Shown in pieces: positions 21,791-30,250 of a stretch of DNA of 64,000 nucleotides. The DNA comes from Desulfolutivibrio sulfodismutans DSM 3696. GTDB taxonomy: Bacteria; Desulfobacterota; Desulfovibrionia; Desulfovibrionales; Desulfovibrionaceae. Location of the stretch: assembly GCF_013376455.1 (NCBI RefSeq), contig NZ_CP045504.1, positions 310,001 to 374,000 of the forward strand. The letters are read 5' to 3'. The notes below the pieces were generated by a model. The model was not told the origin of the DNA, made no database searches, and saw only the letters and a list, made by a program, of their open reading frames with translations. Made by a program: the position numbers and the translations under genes. Positions within the stretch are counted from its first letter, which is position 1, and every line of letters begins with the position of its first letter.

Positions 21791-24715
21791 TTAGTATTTT
21801 GAGTTGAATTTACGGGGTTTGTACTTGGTCGCCATCGGTTTCTTTAATCCGAGATAGTATTTGTATAAAAAAGCGAAAGAGTACATCTTTCTGCCACCAG
21901 CTTTGTATTTTACAGAAATAATTCCGTTTAACGTTAAATCATTTTCGAATTTCTCCACAGTGTAGCCATTATCAGATAAAGTTTTATTGTTTTTGATAAT
22001 ATAATTGGCAAGTTCCTCAAACTCAGTTTGCAAAAGAGTTGTAATCCTAGTGTTTTGTGGTACTTTATCGTTTCTAATTTCATTTATGATGATTTGTAAA
22101 GGTTCGTTGCCTTCCTCATTGGCTAAGTCCTTTAGGTGCCGTTCCACAGCATAGCTTCGAGCAGCTGCGCTAAAGTATCTCTGGTTAATTGCGGGAAAAT
22201 ACGAAATATTAAAGTTGTTATCATCTTTGGCGCGGTCCAATGCAAACTTTACAAGATCAAGAAATGGACGCAAGCTAATGGTATTGTCAGCATTTTTTAG
22301 ATTTACATAGAACCACTCATATGACTCACCCCATTTTCTAGAACCATCCGGATCTGCAAATTCACCAAAAAAAACTTCAACTAAAGCTTTTATGAAGCAC
22401 GAGTCAGCATTAAATTGATTGTAACTATGTTTTTTTTCAACAACTTTTTTCATTTTATTTATGAAGCTTGTGGTAAATCTGTTATAAGCATGATGATAGT
22501 CGCTTATATAGTTAAAAAAAGCATCGCGAGAGTGTGCAATGATTATTTTAAAGAAAAAATCAAAAATTTCATCTACGCTCCATTCAAGATTGATAGACCG
22601 ATTTTCCAGCTGATATTTGTTGGTAATGTTCCCAAGGCTATTGAATAGATCACGGCGGATAAATAATTTTAACTGAAGACGTTTGAAATTTACAGAAAGA
22701 CAGTAGTTTATCAATGGTGTTATCGCGCTTGACCAGAGGCGGGGTTTGACAATCTTGTCAAGCTGGTCGAATGCAAGTATAAGATTTGAATCTTGACTGT
22801 TCATGTAGTTGTCAAACGACGTCAAGTCATTTTCAATAGAGCAAAATAATTGATCGTCGTAAATGTGTTTTTTAATTAACACGGCAGTCTGTGCATTATT
22901 CCCAATAACAAAAGCTGGAATTGATGGAGTGATGCCGAGTTTATTTCTTGGTTGGAATAATATTGCCCAAATATATACGATCCAGAATCGTTTGTAAAAA
23001 TAATCTTTATCTGGAATGCTGCTTTGATCAAAGTTGTCTATTGAAAAGAAAATATCACTGAGTTTTCCATCGGCTGTCAGCAAAGATGTATACTCAAGTC
23101 GCAAATACTTTGTGTTTAATTTTTGTGAGCGGAGCTTAATATTTTTAAAAAATGTATTATTCTGCAAAGCAAGATACAACGCAGTTTTTCCGGTACCCTT
23201 TCCGCCTAAAAACATAAATTTATCAGGGAGGAAAATGTCTTCCATTGATTTCCGAATATAAAATTTCTTTGCAAGAAAATCATCAGAAAAACAAATATCT
23301 TCCGCATATGGCTCGGGATAATTTTTTGAAAGGTTGTTGAGGATGGCCTCTTTGTTGGGATACTTTGAAAACAATATGTCAGCTGAATTTATAATGCTGT
23401 TTTCAGAAAAGTTTTCATCACTATCATTGTTGGCTACGCTGAGATGTTCATCAGGTTCCTCAACTGCTTCCTCGCAATGAGCTGAACGTGATGTTGGAGT
23501 TGACGATGTTTTATCTTTTGCCATTTTTAAAAGGTATTCAAAGCAATTCACATAATCTGTAGTTGACTTCTTGACAATGACATCTATAAAATCATTTAAG
23601 TCTTCATCGTCTTTGCCAACACATTCTAGTGTGCTGTTATGAGAAAATTGAAATGTTGGTATGGCGGGGATAGAATCAATACTGCTAGGCAAATTCTCAT
23701 TTAAATAGGAATCAATTTTATTTTTAAAAATTTGTAAATTTTTTGAAAATGATCGTGTGGCGATGGCATTAACAAGAATGACAGAGTCGATTTTGCTACT
23801 TTCAATATATGTATCGAGAAAAAAATGTAGTCCGGGTTCATTTTGTACATCAATACCAAAAATTCCTATGGTTGTTGATGAAATATGATTTACTATTGAA
23901 CCAAATATGTCATTTAATCCAGTCCGCGAGTCAATCAGAATTATGTCGGGATTATATGTATCTTCTATTTCACTAATCATATTATATATGCTATTAATGA
24001 ATGCCTCTGATCCAATCAGATCTAATCGAGCTAGCCCAATTATAAAATCATCTCTATCATTTTTTTCGTGAATATTTCCAGCAGACATTACATGTATTGA
24101 ACCAGGTCCAGATATATCTTTTGAAACCTCATATACATATGTTTCATCTAGTGCCGTGCTACTGTCGTATTCTTTATCTTTCAAATACTCTATGACTCCA
24201 TTGTTGAAATTGCCATTTCTGTAAAGTCCATAGAAATTAGTAATTCCTGGGGCTTCAATATCTAGATCAATTATAAATATTTTTTTTCCATGGTTGTAAG
24301 CAGCGTGCGCGCCAAAAAGTGCTAGTGATGTTGTTCTTCCTACACCACCTTTGTAACTATAAAATGATACTATCCATGGTTTAAATTTTTTGGTGGTGCT
24401 GCCATTTGATGAAAAAGAAAATAACGATCTGCGAGCGCCGTAGTCGATTCTTGAAGTCCTTTCGAATAGCGATTTATAATAAGCATCATCGTCAAATTGT
24501 TCAACTGAGATGCACTCTATGTCAAGACGCATGTTTGTCAATTTTTTAAGATCTTTAACAATTTCGCTGCATTGTTCAGTTTCTTGACAAAGTATGTATA
24601 TGTTTGCACCCATGTCAAAATTTAATATAGCTCTAAAATCAGTAATTTTAGATTCATCAATATAATTTGAAAGACTATTTGCAATTGTATTGAGTTCTTG
24701 TGTTGCTTTTAGCAT
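21791..24715 (-). CDS. ParA/MinD-like plus P-loop double NTPase, putative defence protein
   Basis: A 974-residue AT-rich gene unlike its surroundings. The first NTPase has the deviant Walker A YKGGVGRTT (about residues 121-129), a switch region IIDLDIEAPG and a Walker B-like ILIDSRTG. This places it with ParA/MinD/SIMIBI ATPases. After a polar linker (about 400-440), a second P-loop FLGGKGTGKTALYLAL (about 501-516) and Walker B LILAFDQLD (about 650) recall Sll1717-type P-loop ATPases. The last 100 residues look like a winged helix. No membrane segment is visible. Its start shares one base (TAATG) with the end of the HEPN-like gene upstream, so the pair is coupled. Function is unknown; fused STAND-like NTPases with small partners are common in phage defence. 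Confidence 0.75.
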   Translation of the reverse strand: MLKATQELNTIANSLSNYIDESKITDFRAILNFDMGANIYILCQETEQCSEIVKDLKKLTNMRLDIECISVEQFDDDAYYKSLFERTSRIDYGARRSLFSFSSNGSTTKKFKPWIVSFYSYKGGVGRTTSLALFGAHAAYNHGKKIFIIDLDIEAPGITNFYGLYRNGNFNNGVIEYLKDKEYDSSTALDETYVYEVSKDISGPGSIHVMSAGNIHEKNDRDDFIIGLARLDLIGSEAFINSIYNMISEIEDTYNPDIILIDSRTGLNDIFGSIVNHISSTTIGIFGIDVQNEPGLHFFLDTYIESSKIDSVILVNAIATRSFSKNLQIFKNKIDSYLNENLPSSIDSIPAIPTFQFSHNSTLECVGKDDEDLNDFIDVIVKKSTTDYVNCFEYLLKMAKDKTSSTPTSRSAHCEEAVEEPDEHLSVANNDSDENFSENSIINSADILFSKYPNKEAILNNLSKNYPEPYAEDICFSDDFLAKKFYIRKSMEDIFLPDKFMFLGGKGTGKTALYLALQNNTFFKNIKLRSQKLNTKYLRLEYTSLLTADGKLSDIFFSIDNFDQSSIPDKDYFYKRFWIVYIWAILFQPRNKLGITPSIPAFVIGNNAQTAVLIKKHIYDDQLFCSIENDLTSFDNYMNSQDSNLILAFDQLDKIVKPRLWSSAITPLINYCLSVNFKRLQLKLFIRRDLFNSLGNITNKYQLENRSINLEWSVDEIFDFFFKIIIAHSRDAFFNYISDYHHAYNRFTTSFINKMKKVVEKKHSYNQFNADSCFIKALVEVFFGEFADPDGSRKWGESYEWFYVNLKNADNTISLRPFLDLVKFALDRAKDDNNFNISYFPAINQRYFSAAARSYAVERHLKDLANEEGNEPLQIIINEIRNDKVPQNTRITTLLQTEFEELANYIIKNNKTLSDNGYTVEKFENDLTLNGIISVKYKAGGRKMYSFAFLYKYYLGLKKPMATKYKPRKFNSKY

Positions 24716-25185
24716 TATGCGATGGCTCTCTTTTCGATTTCAGTGAATATCAATTTAGAACATTCAAAAAATTTTATATAGCAGTCATGATTGCAGTTGA
24801 TACTGCAGTCATATCGAATCGTTGAACGCCAGCTTTCGTATAGTTTTTTGACTTCTGGTTCAACGTGTATTTGCGTACTAATCAATGGTGCCTGGATGCT
24901 AAAGCGTTTTATAAGTAATTCAAATTTTTTAAACTCATGGTGCTTCAAGTCACGAGCATAAATTATCCCATTCGAATTGAAGTCCTCGACATCACGATTT
25001 CGATCATGTCCATTTAGCGTTATAATTCCGTATTTTACCGAGCATTCGATTATGTATCCTGATAGATAATATAAATTTTTAATTAAATCGTTGCGGTGCA
25101 TGTGCCTTATTTTGATAGCGCTTAATATGTAATCGCATGTATGTAGGTGGCGACGTGCGGCGTTTAAATATTCTTTGAGTAACAT
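24715..25185 (-). CDS. HEPN-like small protein, partner of the double NTPase
   Basis: A 156-residue, mostly helical protein. YLSGYIIECSVKYG (about residues 38-51) is the typical helix of HEPN-fold proteins, followed by RDLKHHEF, which contains an R-x4-H pattern, and later a W-R-x3-RY segment. HEPN proteins are often RNases in toxin-antitoxin and defence systems. Here the catalytic motif is only a candidate. A Cys-rich patch (CSINCNHDC) precedes the C-terminal helix. ATG 25185 was preferred; GTG 25197 would add four residues. The stop codon overlaps the NTPase start as TAATG. Base composition is strongly AT-rich, indicating horizontal transfer with its partner. Confidence 0.6.
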   Translation of the reverse strand: MLLKEYLNAARRHLHTCDYILSAIKIRHMHRNDLIKNLYYLSGYIIECSVKYGIITLNGHDRNRDVEDFNSNGIIYARDLKHHEFKKFELLIKRFSIQAPLISTQIHVEPEVKKLYESWRSTIRYDCSINCNHDCYIKFFECSKLIFTEIEKRAIA

Positions 25186-25197
25186 TTTGAGTCTCAC

Positions 25198-25635
25198 GTG
25201 GACATATAATTGTAATGTAATTTATGAAGTGGTGGGATGTTGCTGTACATAGTTTGAGCGCATCAATTGTTATCGATTTATACTGTTGTTGCAAATCTGA
25301 GTGTAGTTACGATGTGAAATTGAGAAGCAAAGTAATAAATTTTTTGATTATGTCACTTAAATATTTTTTTATTTTACCATGTGACAGTATGTCATGTCAA
25401 TGTTTCATGGTGTTTTGCTCAGTTCATTTTTTTATTTTATATGAACTATTTGCTACTGTCTAGGGTTTGTTACGACTAGATGGATTTCAAATCATTTTCA
25501 TCTGTTATTCGTGAACTCTGCCTCACCTCCCCTCTCCCCCGGAAAACCTTGACGCGCCGCCCCCGTATGTTACCTTTGTGAAAAATAACGCGACACCGCC
25601 CCGCCTGTTCACAAACCGCCTGCAAGGAGCGCGAG
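25198..25635. other. Right flank of AT-rich islet, no convincing gene
   Basis: About 440 bases. Composition stays AT-rich to about 25490 and then switches abruptly to GC-rich. A 79-codon plus-strand frame at 25224 has Cys-rich, low-complexity content and no ribosome-binding site, so it is not called. The upstream region of the minus-strand islet operon and the promoter of the plus-strand sensory operon must both lie here. No direct repeats, integrase or tRNA were found at the edge. Confidence 0.5.
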
Positions 25636-26943
25636 GTGAGCCTCAGTCCACGATGTTTGATCGTATGGGTTCTTGTCCTGCTGGCGTTTTCCATCACCTC
25701 CTGTGAAAAAGACTCCGCCCGGGATGCGGCGGGTCTCATCACCCCCGGGGTCACCGACAACACCATCCTCGTCGGCTCCTCCCTGCCGCTCTCCGGCCAC
25801 GCCAGCTACCTGGGCCTGCAAACCCTTTACGGGGCCATGAGCTACATCAATTACGTCAACGCCACGGGCGGCGTCCACGGCCGCACCATCGAGGTCAAGG
25901 CCCTAGACGACCAGTACGACCCGGCCAAGTGCGTCACCAACACCCAAAAGCTCATTGTCGAGGACAACGTCTTCGCGCTTTTCTGCTACGTGGGCACGCC
26001 CACGACGCTCAAAATCATCCCGCTCATCGATGAGGCCAAGGTACCGCTGGTCGGCATCTTCACCGGGGCCAACGCGCTTCGCGAGCCCTTCAACCGCCAT
26101 ATCATCAACGTCCGCGCCTCCTATTACCAGGAAACCAAGGCCGCCGTGCAGCATCTCGTGGACGACCTGGGCATCAAGCGCATCGCCGTCTTCTACCAGT
26201 ACGACACCTACGGCTTCGACGGCCTCAAGGGCACGGAGCTGGCGCTCAAGGACTACGGACTGGCCCCCGTGGCCCGGGGCACCTACGCCCGGGGCACCAT
26301 GGAGGTGGAGGAGGGCTTAAACCGCATCCTGGAGGCCAACCCCGAGGCCGTGGTCATGATCGGCACCTATGGTCCCTGCGCCCGGTTCATCAAGCTGGCC
26401 GAGGAGCGGGGGGCCAATCCGGTTTTCTACGCCGTGTCGTTCGTGGGCGCGGACGAGATCGCCCGCATCCTGGGGCCGGAAAACAAGGGCGAGGTGATCA
26501 TGTCCCAGGTGGTGCCGCCGCCGGATCTGCCCGAGACGCGCACGCTTTTATGGGGCGTGGTGGAATATTCGGACATGTTGAAAAAGTACTATCCCACGGA
26601 AATGCCCAACACCGTGGGCCTGGAGGCCTACATCAACGCCAAGGTGCTGGTGGAGGGGCTGCGCCGGGCCGGCCGCGACCTGACCCGCAACCATTTCATC
26701 GACGCCATCGAATCCATCCGCGACTATTCCGTGGGCATCGCCAACACCATTTCGTTCAGTCCGGAAAAGCATCAGGGGTTGGAGCGGGTGTATTTCAACA
26801 AGCTCGAAAACGGGAAGTTCGCGCTCATCACCGATTGGACCAAGATTCGAATTCATCGACCCGAGGCCAGGGAAGCGCAGCCTGAATCCGTCGAAGGGAC
26901 GCCGCGTGGTGAAAATGAAGCCGTTCCGGCACGTCAGCCTTAA
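25636..26943 (+). CDS. LivK-like periplasmic binding lipoprotein of a sensory operon
   Basis: A 435-residue type-1 periplasmic binding protein (Peripla_BP_6, the branched-chain amino acid binding fold). A signal peptide ends in a lipobox-like SITSC (Cys about 23), so it is probably a lipoprotein. The mature part starts with GVTDNTILVGSSLPLSG and continues through the two-lobed fold (VIEVKALDDQYDP-type region, then IKRIAVFYQYDTYG). GTG 25636 follows AAGGAG. There are no ABC permease or ATPase genes; instead a histidine kinase overlaps it downstream. It therefore most likely presents a ligand to the kinase rather than feeding a transporter. The ligand is not predictable. Confidence 0.88.
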   Translation: MSLSPRCLIVWVLVLLAFSITSCEKDSARDAAGLITPGVTDNTILVGSSLPLSGHASYLGLQTLYGAMSYINYVNATGGVHGRTIEVKALDDQYDPAKCVTNTQKLIVEDNVFALFCYVGTPTTLKIIPLIDEAKVPLVGIFTGANALREPFNRHIINVRASYYQETKAAVQHLVDDLGIKRIAVFYQYDTYGFDGLKGTELALKDYGLAPVARGTYARGTMEVEEGLNRILEANPEAVVMIGTYGPCARFIKLAEERGANPVFYAVSFVGADEIARILGPENKGEVIMSQVVPPPDLPETRTLLWGVVEYSDMLKKYYPTEMPNTVGLEAYINAKVLVEGLRRAGRDLTRNHFIDAIESIRDYSVGIANTISFSPEKHQGLERVYFNKLENGKFALITDWTKIRIHRPEAREAQPESVEGTPRGENEAVPARQP

Positions 26944-28906
26944 GATCAAGATCTTTCTGAGCACGCTTGGCGTGGTGCTCCTGATCAGCGTGACCATCGC
27001 CATGCTGGCCAGATGGATATTGGTCTCAAGCCTCACCCGCGAGCTGGAGCTGCGCGGCGTGGCCATCGCCCAGAGCATCGCCGAGGGCGGCAGCGGCTAT
27101 GTCCTGGACCAGGACACCCCCAACCTGGTCAGCCTGATCTTCGACGCGGCCCAGCTCGGCGAACGCAAGATCCTTATCTCCTACATCTACATCGTGGACA
27201 TGGACGGCAACGTCCTGGCCAACACCTTCATCAAGCCCTTTCCCCGGGATCTCCTGTCCGTCAACATCCTGCCCCCGGACAAGGACCAGGCCGTGACGCT
27301 CATCCAGGTGGACGGGGAGCAGGCCTACGACATCGCCGTGCCCATCAAGGAGGGCATCTACACCCTGGGCTCGGTGCATGTGGGCCTGAATAAAAACCAC
27401 ATCGACAATCTGGTGGGCAAGCTGCGCTTCACCTTCCTGGGGTTCATTTCGGCCATCGTGGTCATCATCTTTCTCATCGCCCTGCGCCTGTCCAACTACA
27501 TCACCCAGCCCGTCACCCGCTTAACGCGCATCTCCGACGAGATCAGCCGGGGCAACCTGGATTTCCCCATGGCCCTGCTCGACGCCCAGGGCCGCGAACC
27601 CCGGGACTGCCCGGCCTACAACAACACCGACCTGCCGTGCTGGCATTTCGACCAGAACCTCATGGCCGAATCCGAGGCCACGGCGGAAAACGTGCGCACC
27701 TGCAAGGAGTGCGTGTTCTATAAAAAGCGCAAGGGCGACGAGGTGGACCAGTTGGCCGACTCCTTCAACAACATGATCTGGTCCATCAAGCTTTATCGCC
27801 GCAGGCTGCGCGAATCCGAGGAAAAATACCGCTCGCTTTTCGACAGCAACCCCGATCCGGTCTTTGTGGTGGATTTGAAAAAGAAGCGCATTCTGGACGC
27901 CAACCCCCGGGCCGAGGAGGTCTACGGCTATACCAAGCCCGAGCTTCTGGGCCGCCCCATCGCCGACCTGGAGCCGCCCGACGGCATGACCGGCGTCTGC
28001 CGTTTCCTGAACATGCCCCAGGCCGGGGAATGCATCCTCTTTCCCAAAGTGCGGCACATCAAAAAGGGCGGCGTCCCGTTTTTCGTGAACCTGCACGCCT
28101 GCCGCACCCATTACCGGGGCAAGGAGGCGGTGATTTTCTCCACCACGGACATCACGGACATGGTGGAAAAGGACGCCCAGCTCATCCAGGCCAGCAAGAT
28201 GAAGACCCTGGGCGAAATGAGCGCGGGCATCGCCCACGAGCTCAACCAGCCCTTAAACGCCATCAAGATGGGCAGCGATTTTTTAAGCCTCATGGTGGGC
28301 CAGAAACGGGACATCCCCAAGGAACACCTGGGCCGGGTGGTGGGGGAGATCAGCGTCCAGGTGGACCGGGCCGCAACCATCATCAACCACCTGCGGGAAT
28401 TCGGCCGCAAGTCGGACTTGAAAAAAGAAAAGGTGGACATCAACATCCCCATCCGGGGCGTGTTCACCATCATCGGCCAACAACTGGCCCTGCAAAACAT
28501 CGACGTGACCCTGGATTTGTGCGATTCTCTCCCCCAGATTCACGCCCATTCCAACCGGCTCGAGCAGGTGTTTTTCAATCTGGTGACCAACGCCCGGGAC
28601 GCCGTGAACATGCGTCAGAATACCGCTGAAAACGGGTCCGGACCCCGGGAGATATCCATTCGTTCCTGGCTTGAGAACGACCGGGTGGCCGTGACCGTCT
28701 CCGATACCGGGTGCGGCATTACGCCACAGGATCTCCAGAAGATTTTCGAGCCGTTTTTCACCACAAAAACCATGGGGCACGGCATGGGACTCGGACTGTC
28801 CATCTCCTACGGCATCGTCAAGGATTACGGGGGCGATATCGAGGTGGGCAGCGAACCCGGGGAAGGCACCACCTTCAAACTGACGTTTCCCCTGACGGAC
28901 AACTGA
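26912..28906 (+). CDS. Membrane sensor histidine kinase (Cache-like, HAMP with Cys-rich insert, PAS)
   Basis: A 664-residue kinase. TM1 is near residues 12-34, followed by a Cache-like periplasmic domain (about 38-165), TM2 (about 170-192), and HAMP (TQPVTRLTRISDEISRGNLDF). A Cys-rich insert follows (CPAY...CW...CKECVFYK, about 230-275), resembling a two-CW motif. Then come a PAS domain (about 305-420), HisKA with HELNQPLNAIK (His about 443), and HATPase with NLVTNARDAV, DTGCGI and GMGLGLSI. The start overlaps the binding-protein gene by 32 bases; GTG 26906 is an alternative. The cognate regulator follows after 16 bases. The binding protein upstream probably docks on the Cache domain, which is an inference. 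Confidence 0.9.
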   Translation, partial: KMKPFRHVSLKIKIFLSTLGVVLLISVTIAMLARWILVSSLTRELELRGVAIAQSIAEGGSGYVLDQDTPNLVSLIFDAAQLGERKILISYIYIVDMDGNVLANTFIKPFPRDLLSVNILPPDKDQAVTLIQVDGEQAYDIAVPIKEGIYTLGSVHVGLNKNHIDNLVGKLRFTFLGFISAIVVIIFLIALRLSNYITQPVTRLTRISDEISRGNLDFPMALLDAQGREPRDCPAYNNTDLPCWHFDQNLMAESEATAENVRTCKECVFYKKRKGDEVDQLADSFNNMIWSIKLYRRRLRESEEKYRSLFDSNPDPVFVVDLKKKRILDANPRAEEVYGYTKPELLGRPIADLEPPDGMTGVCRFLNMPQAGECILFPKVRHIKKGGVPFFVNLHACRTHYRGKEAVIFSTTDITDMVEKDAQLIQASKMKTLGEMSAGIAHELNQPLNAIKMGSDFLSLMVGQKRDIPKEHLGRVVGEISVQVDRAATIINHLREFGRKSDLKKEKVDINIPIRGVFTIIGQQLALQNIDVTLDLCDSLPQIHAHSNRLEQVFFNLVTNARDAVNMRQNTAENGSGPREISIRSWLENDRVAVTVSDTGCGITPQDLQKIFEPFFTTKTMGHGMGLGLSISYGIVKDYGGDIEVGSEPGEGTTFKLTFPLTDN

Positions 28907-28922
28907 AAAAGAGGATGCACAG

Positions 28923-29678
28923 ATGCGACGGATTTTGGTCATTGACGACGAAAAGCCGACCTTGTCCATGTTTTCGCTCTACCTTGAGGCCTACGGCTTC
29001 GAGCCGCTGACGGCCGAGACAGGGGAGCGGGGGCTGGAAATCTTTCGCGAACACCACCCGTCCATCGTGCTGACGGATATCAAAATGCCGGGCATGGGCG
29101 GGCTGGCGGTGCTCAAACAGATCAAGGAGGAGAGTCCGGACACCGAGGTCATCGTCATCACCGGCCATGGCGACATCGATCTGGCGCTCAAGGCCTTAAA
29201 TCTCAACGCCACGGATTTCATCGACAAGCCCATTCGCCAGGAGGCCTTGGAATCGGCCCTGCGCCGGGCCGAGGAGCGGCTGGCGACCCTGCGCAACAAG
29301 GATGAGGAGATTGCCGTGCGCGAAGTGGGGGGCGTGGCCGCCATCGACATCCGGGGCAACCTCACCTCGCGTTCCGAACCGTATCTGCTCAAGGCCTACA
29401 AGGAGGCCTCCGGTCCCCAGGGGACACGTCCGCTGCTTTTGCATTTCGAACAAAGCGCCTCCATCAACGGGGCCGGGATCGCGGTATTGACCCAGCTTCT
29501 CCTGGAGAGCGACAAACTCGGGCAACCCGTGGCCATCTCCGGTCCCTCGGAGAATTTCACCAAGGTTTTTGAGATCGTGGGCATCACCAAGTTTGTGGAC
29601 ATCTTCGAGACCGAGGAGGCGGCCGTGGCCATGCTGCAAGGCAAGGCACGCGGTTTAACGACAGAGGGAGCGCCATGA
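28923..29678 (+). CDS. Response regulator with receiver and STAS-like output
   Basis: A 251-residue protein. The receiver is at residues 1-120 with acidic pocket IDDE, phospho-Asp in LTDIKMPGMGG, the Thr in VITGHG, and Lys in DFIDKPIR. A C-terminal STAS-like domain (about 137-240) ends in FTKVFEIVGITKFVDIF. Where anti-anti-sigma factors have a phosphorylated Ser in a D-S-S-G motif, this one has SINGAGI, so it is probably not phospho-regulated there. The receiver-STAS pairing suggests output by partner switching rather than DNA binding. It overlaps the next gene by four bases (ATGA). Confidence 0.87.
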   Translation: MRRILVIDDEKPTLSMFSLYLEAYGFEPLTAETGERGLEIFREHHPSIVLTDIKMPGMGGLAVLKQIKEESPDTEVIVITGHGDIDLALKALNLNATDFIDKPIRQEALESALRRAEERLATLRNKDEEIAVREVGGVAAIDIRGNLTSRSEPYLLKAYKEASGPQGTRPLLLHFEQSASINGAGIAVLTQLLLESDKLGQPVAISGPSENFTKVFEIVGITKFVDIFETEEAAVAMLQGKARGLTTEGAP

Positions 29679-30250
29679 CCGGAGGCTGGAAGTGTTGGAC
29701 GCGGCGCCCCTGGGCCTTGGCGATCCTGTGGGGCGCGGCGGCCGTCATGTGGGCAGGCGTGGCGGCGGCCGAATTGCCCGGGGTGGGGGACACGTTGCCG
29801 ACGTTCACCCTGCCGACGCCGGGATCGGCCGAGGACCGGGCCGCGCTCGGGCTGGCGGACAGTCCGACATTCGCACTCGGCGATATGGATGCCCAATGCG
29901 TCCTTTTCGAGGTCATCGGCGTGTACTGTGTGGAATGCCACAAGCAGGCCCCGATTTTCAGCAGGCTGCATGCCCGGCTGGCCAAGGATGAGCAATTGGC
30001 CGGGCGGGTGAAGATGCTGGCCATGGCCGCCGGGGCCACGGAAAAGGAAGTGGAGTATCTGCGGGCCAAGGGAAATTATCCGTTTGTCGTGGTCAACGAT
30101 CCGGACTATGTCGCCCATAAAATCCTTGGCGAACCGAAAACTCCCTTCACCATGATCGTGACCCGGGAGGGCAAGGTGGTTTTTGCCCATCTGGGCGTGA
30201 TCGCGGACACGGCAGCCCTGTTCCGCGAGTTCGAGAAACTGTGTCGATGA
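29675..30250 (+). CDS. Secreted thioredoxin-like (TlpA-type) protein
   Basis: A 191-residue protein with an N-terminal signal or anchor (about residues 12-30, ending AGVAAAE) and a thioredoxin-like domain. It carries GDTLPTFTLPTPG and a CxxC redox pair, YCVECHKQAP (about 89-98). A cis-Pro-like region KTPFTMIVT (about 151-159) precedes the C-terminal strands. It is expected to act in the periplasm on thiols or disulfides, or as a sulfur acceptor for the rhodanese-containing neighbour. It overlaps genes on both sides by four bases. The active-site CVEC differs from the usual CxPC, so its redox potential may be unusual. Confidence 0.82.
   Translation: MTGGWKCWTRRPWALAILWGAAAVMWAGVAAAELPGVGDTLPTFTLPTPGSAEDRAALGLADSPTFALGDMDAQCVLFEVIGVYCVECHKQAPIFSRLHARLAKDEQLAGRVKMLAMAAGATEKEVEYLRAKGNYPFVVVNDPDYVAHKILGEPKTPFTMIVTREGKVVFAHLGVIADTAALFREFEKLCR

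Noticed and set aside
25224-25463. 79-codon plus-strand ORF at the right edge of the AT-rich islet
   Set aside because: Cys- and hydrophobic-rich content with no ribosome-binding site, in AT-rich DNA; likely chance. It is not supported as a third islet gene.
21735-25490. Attachment-site direct repeats flanking the AT-rich islet
   Set aside because: Only weak partial matches (short AT-rich words such as TATGAA) were seen at the two edges; no integrase or tRNA is adjacent. Not reported as att sites.
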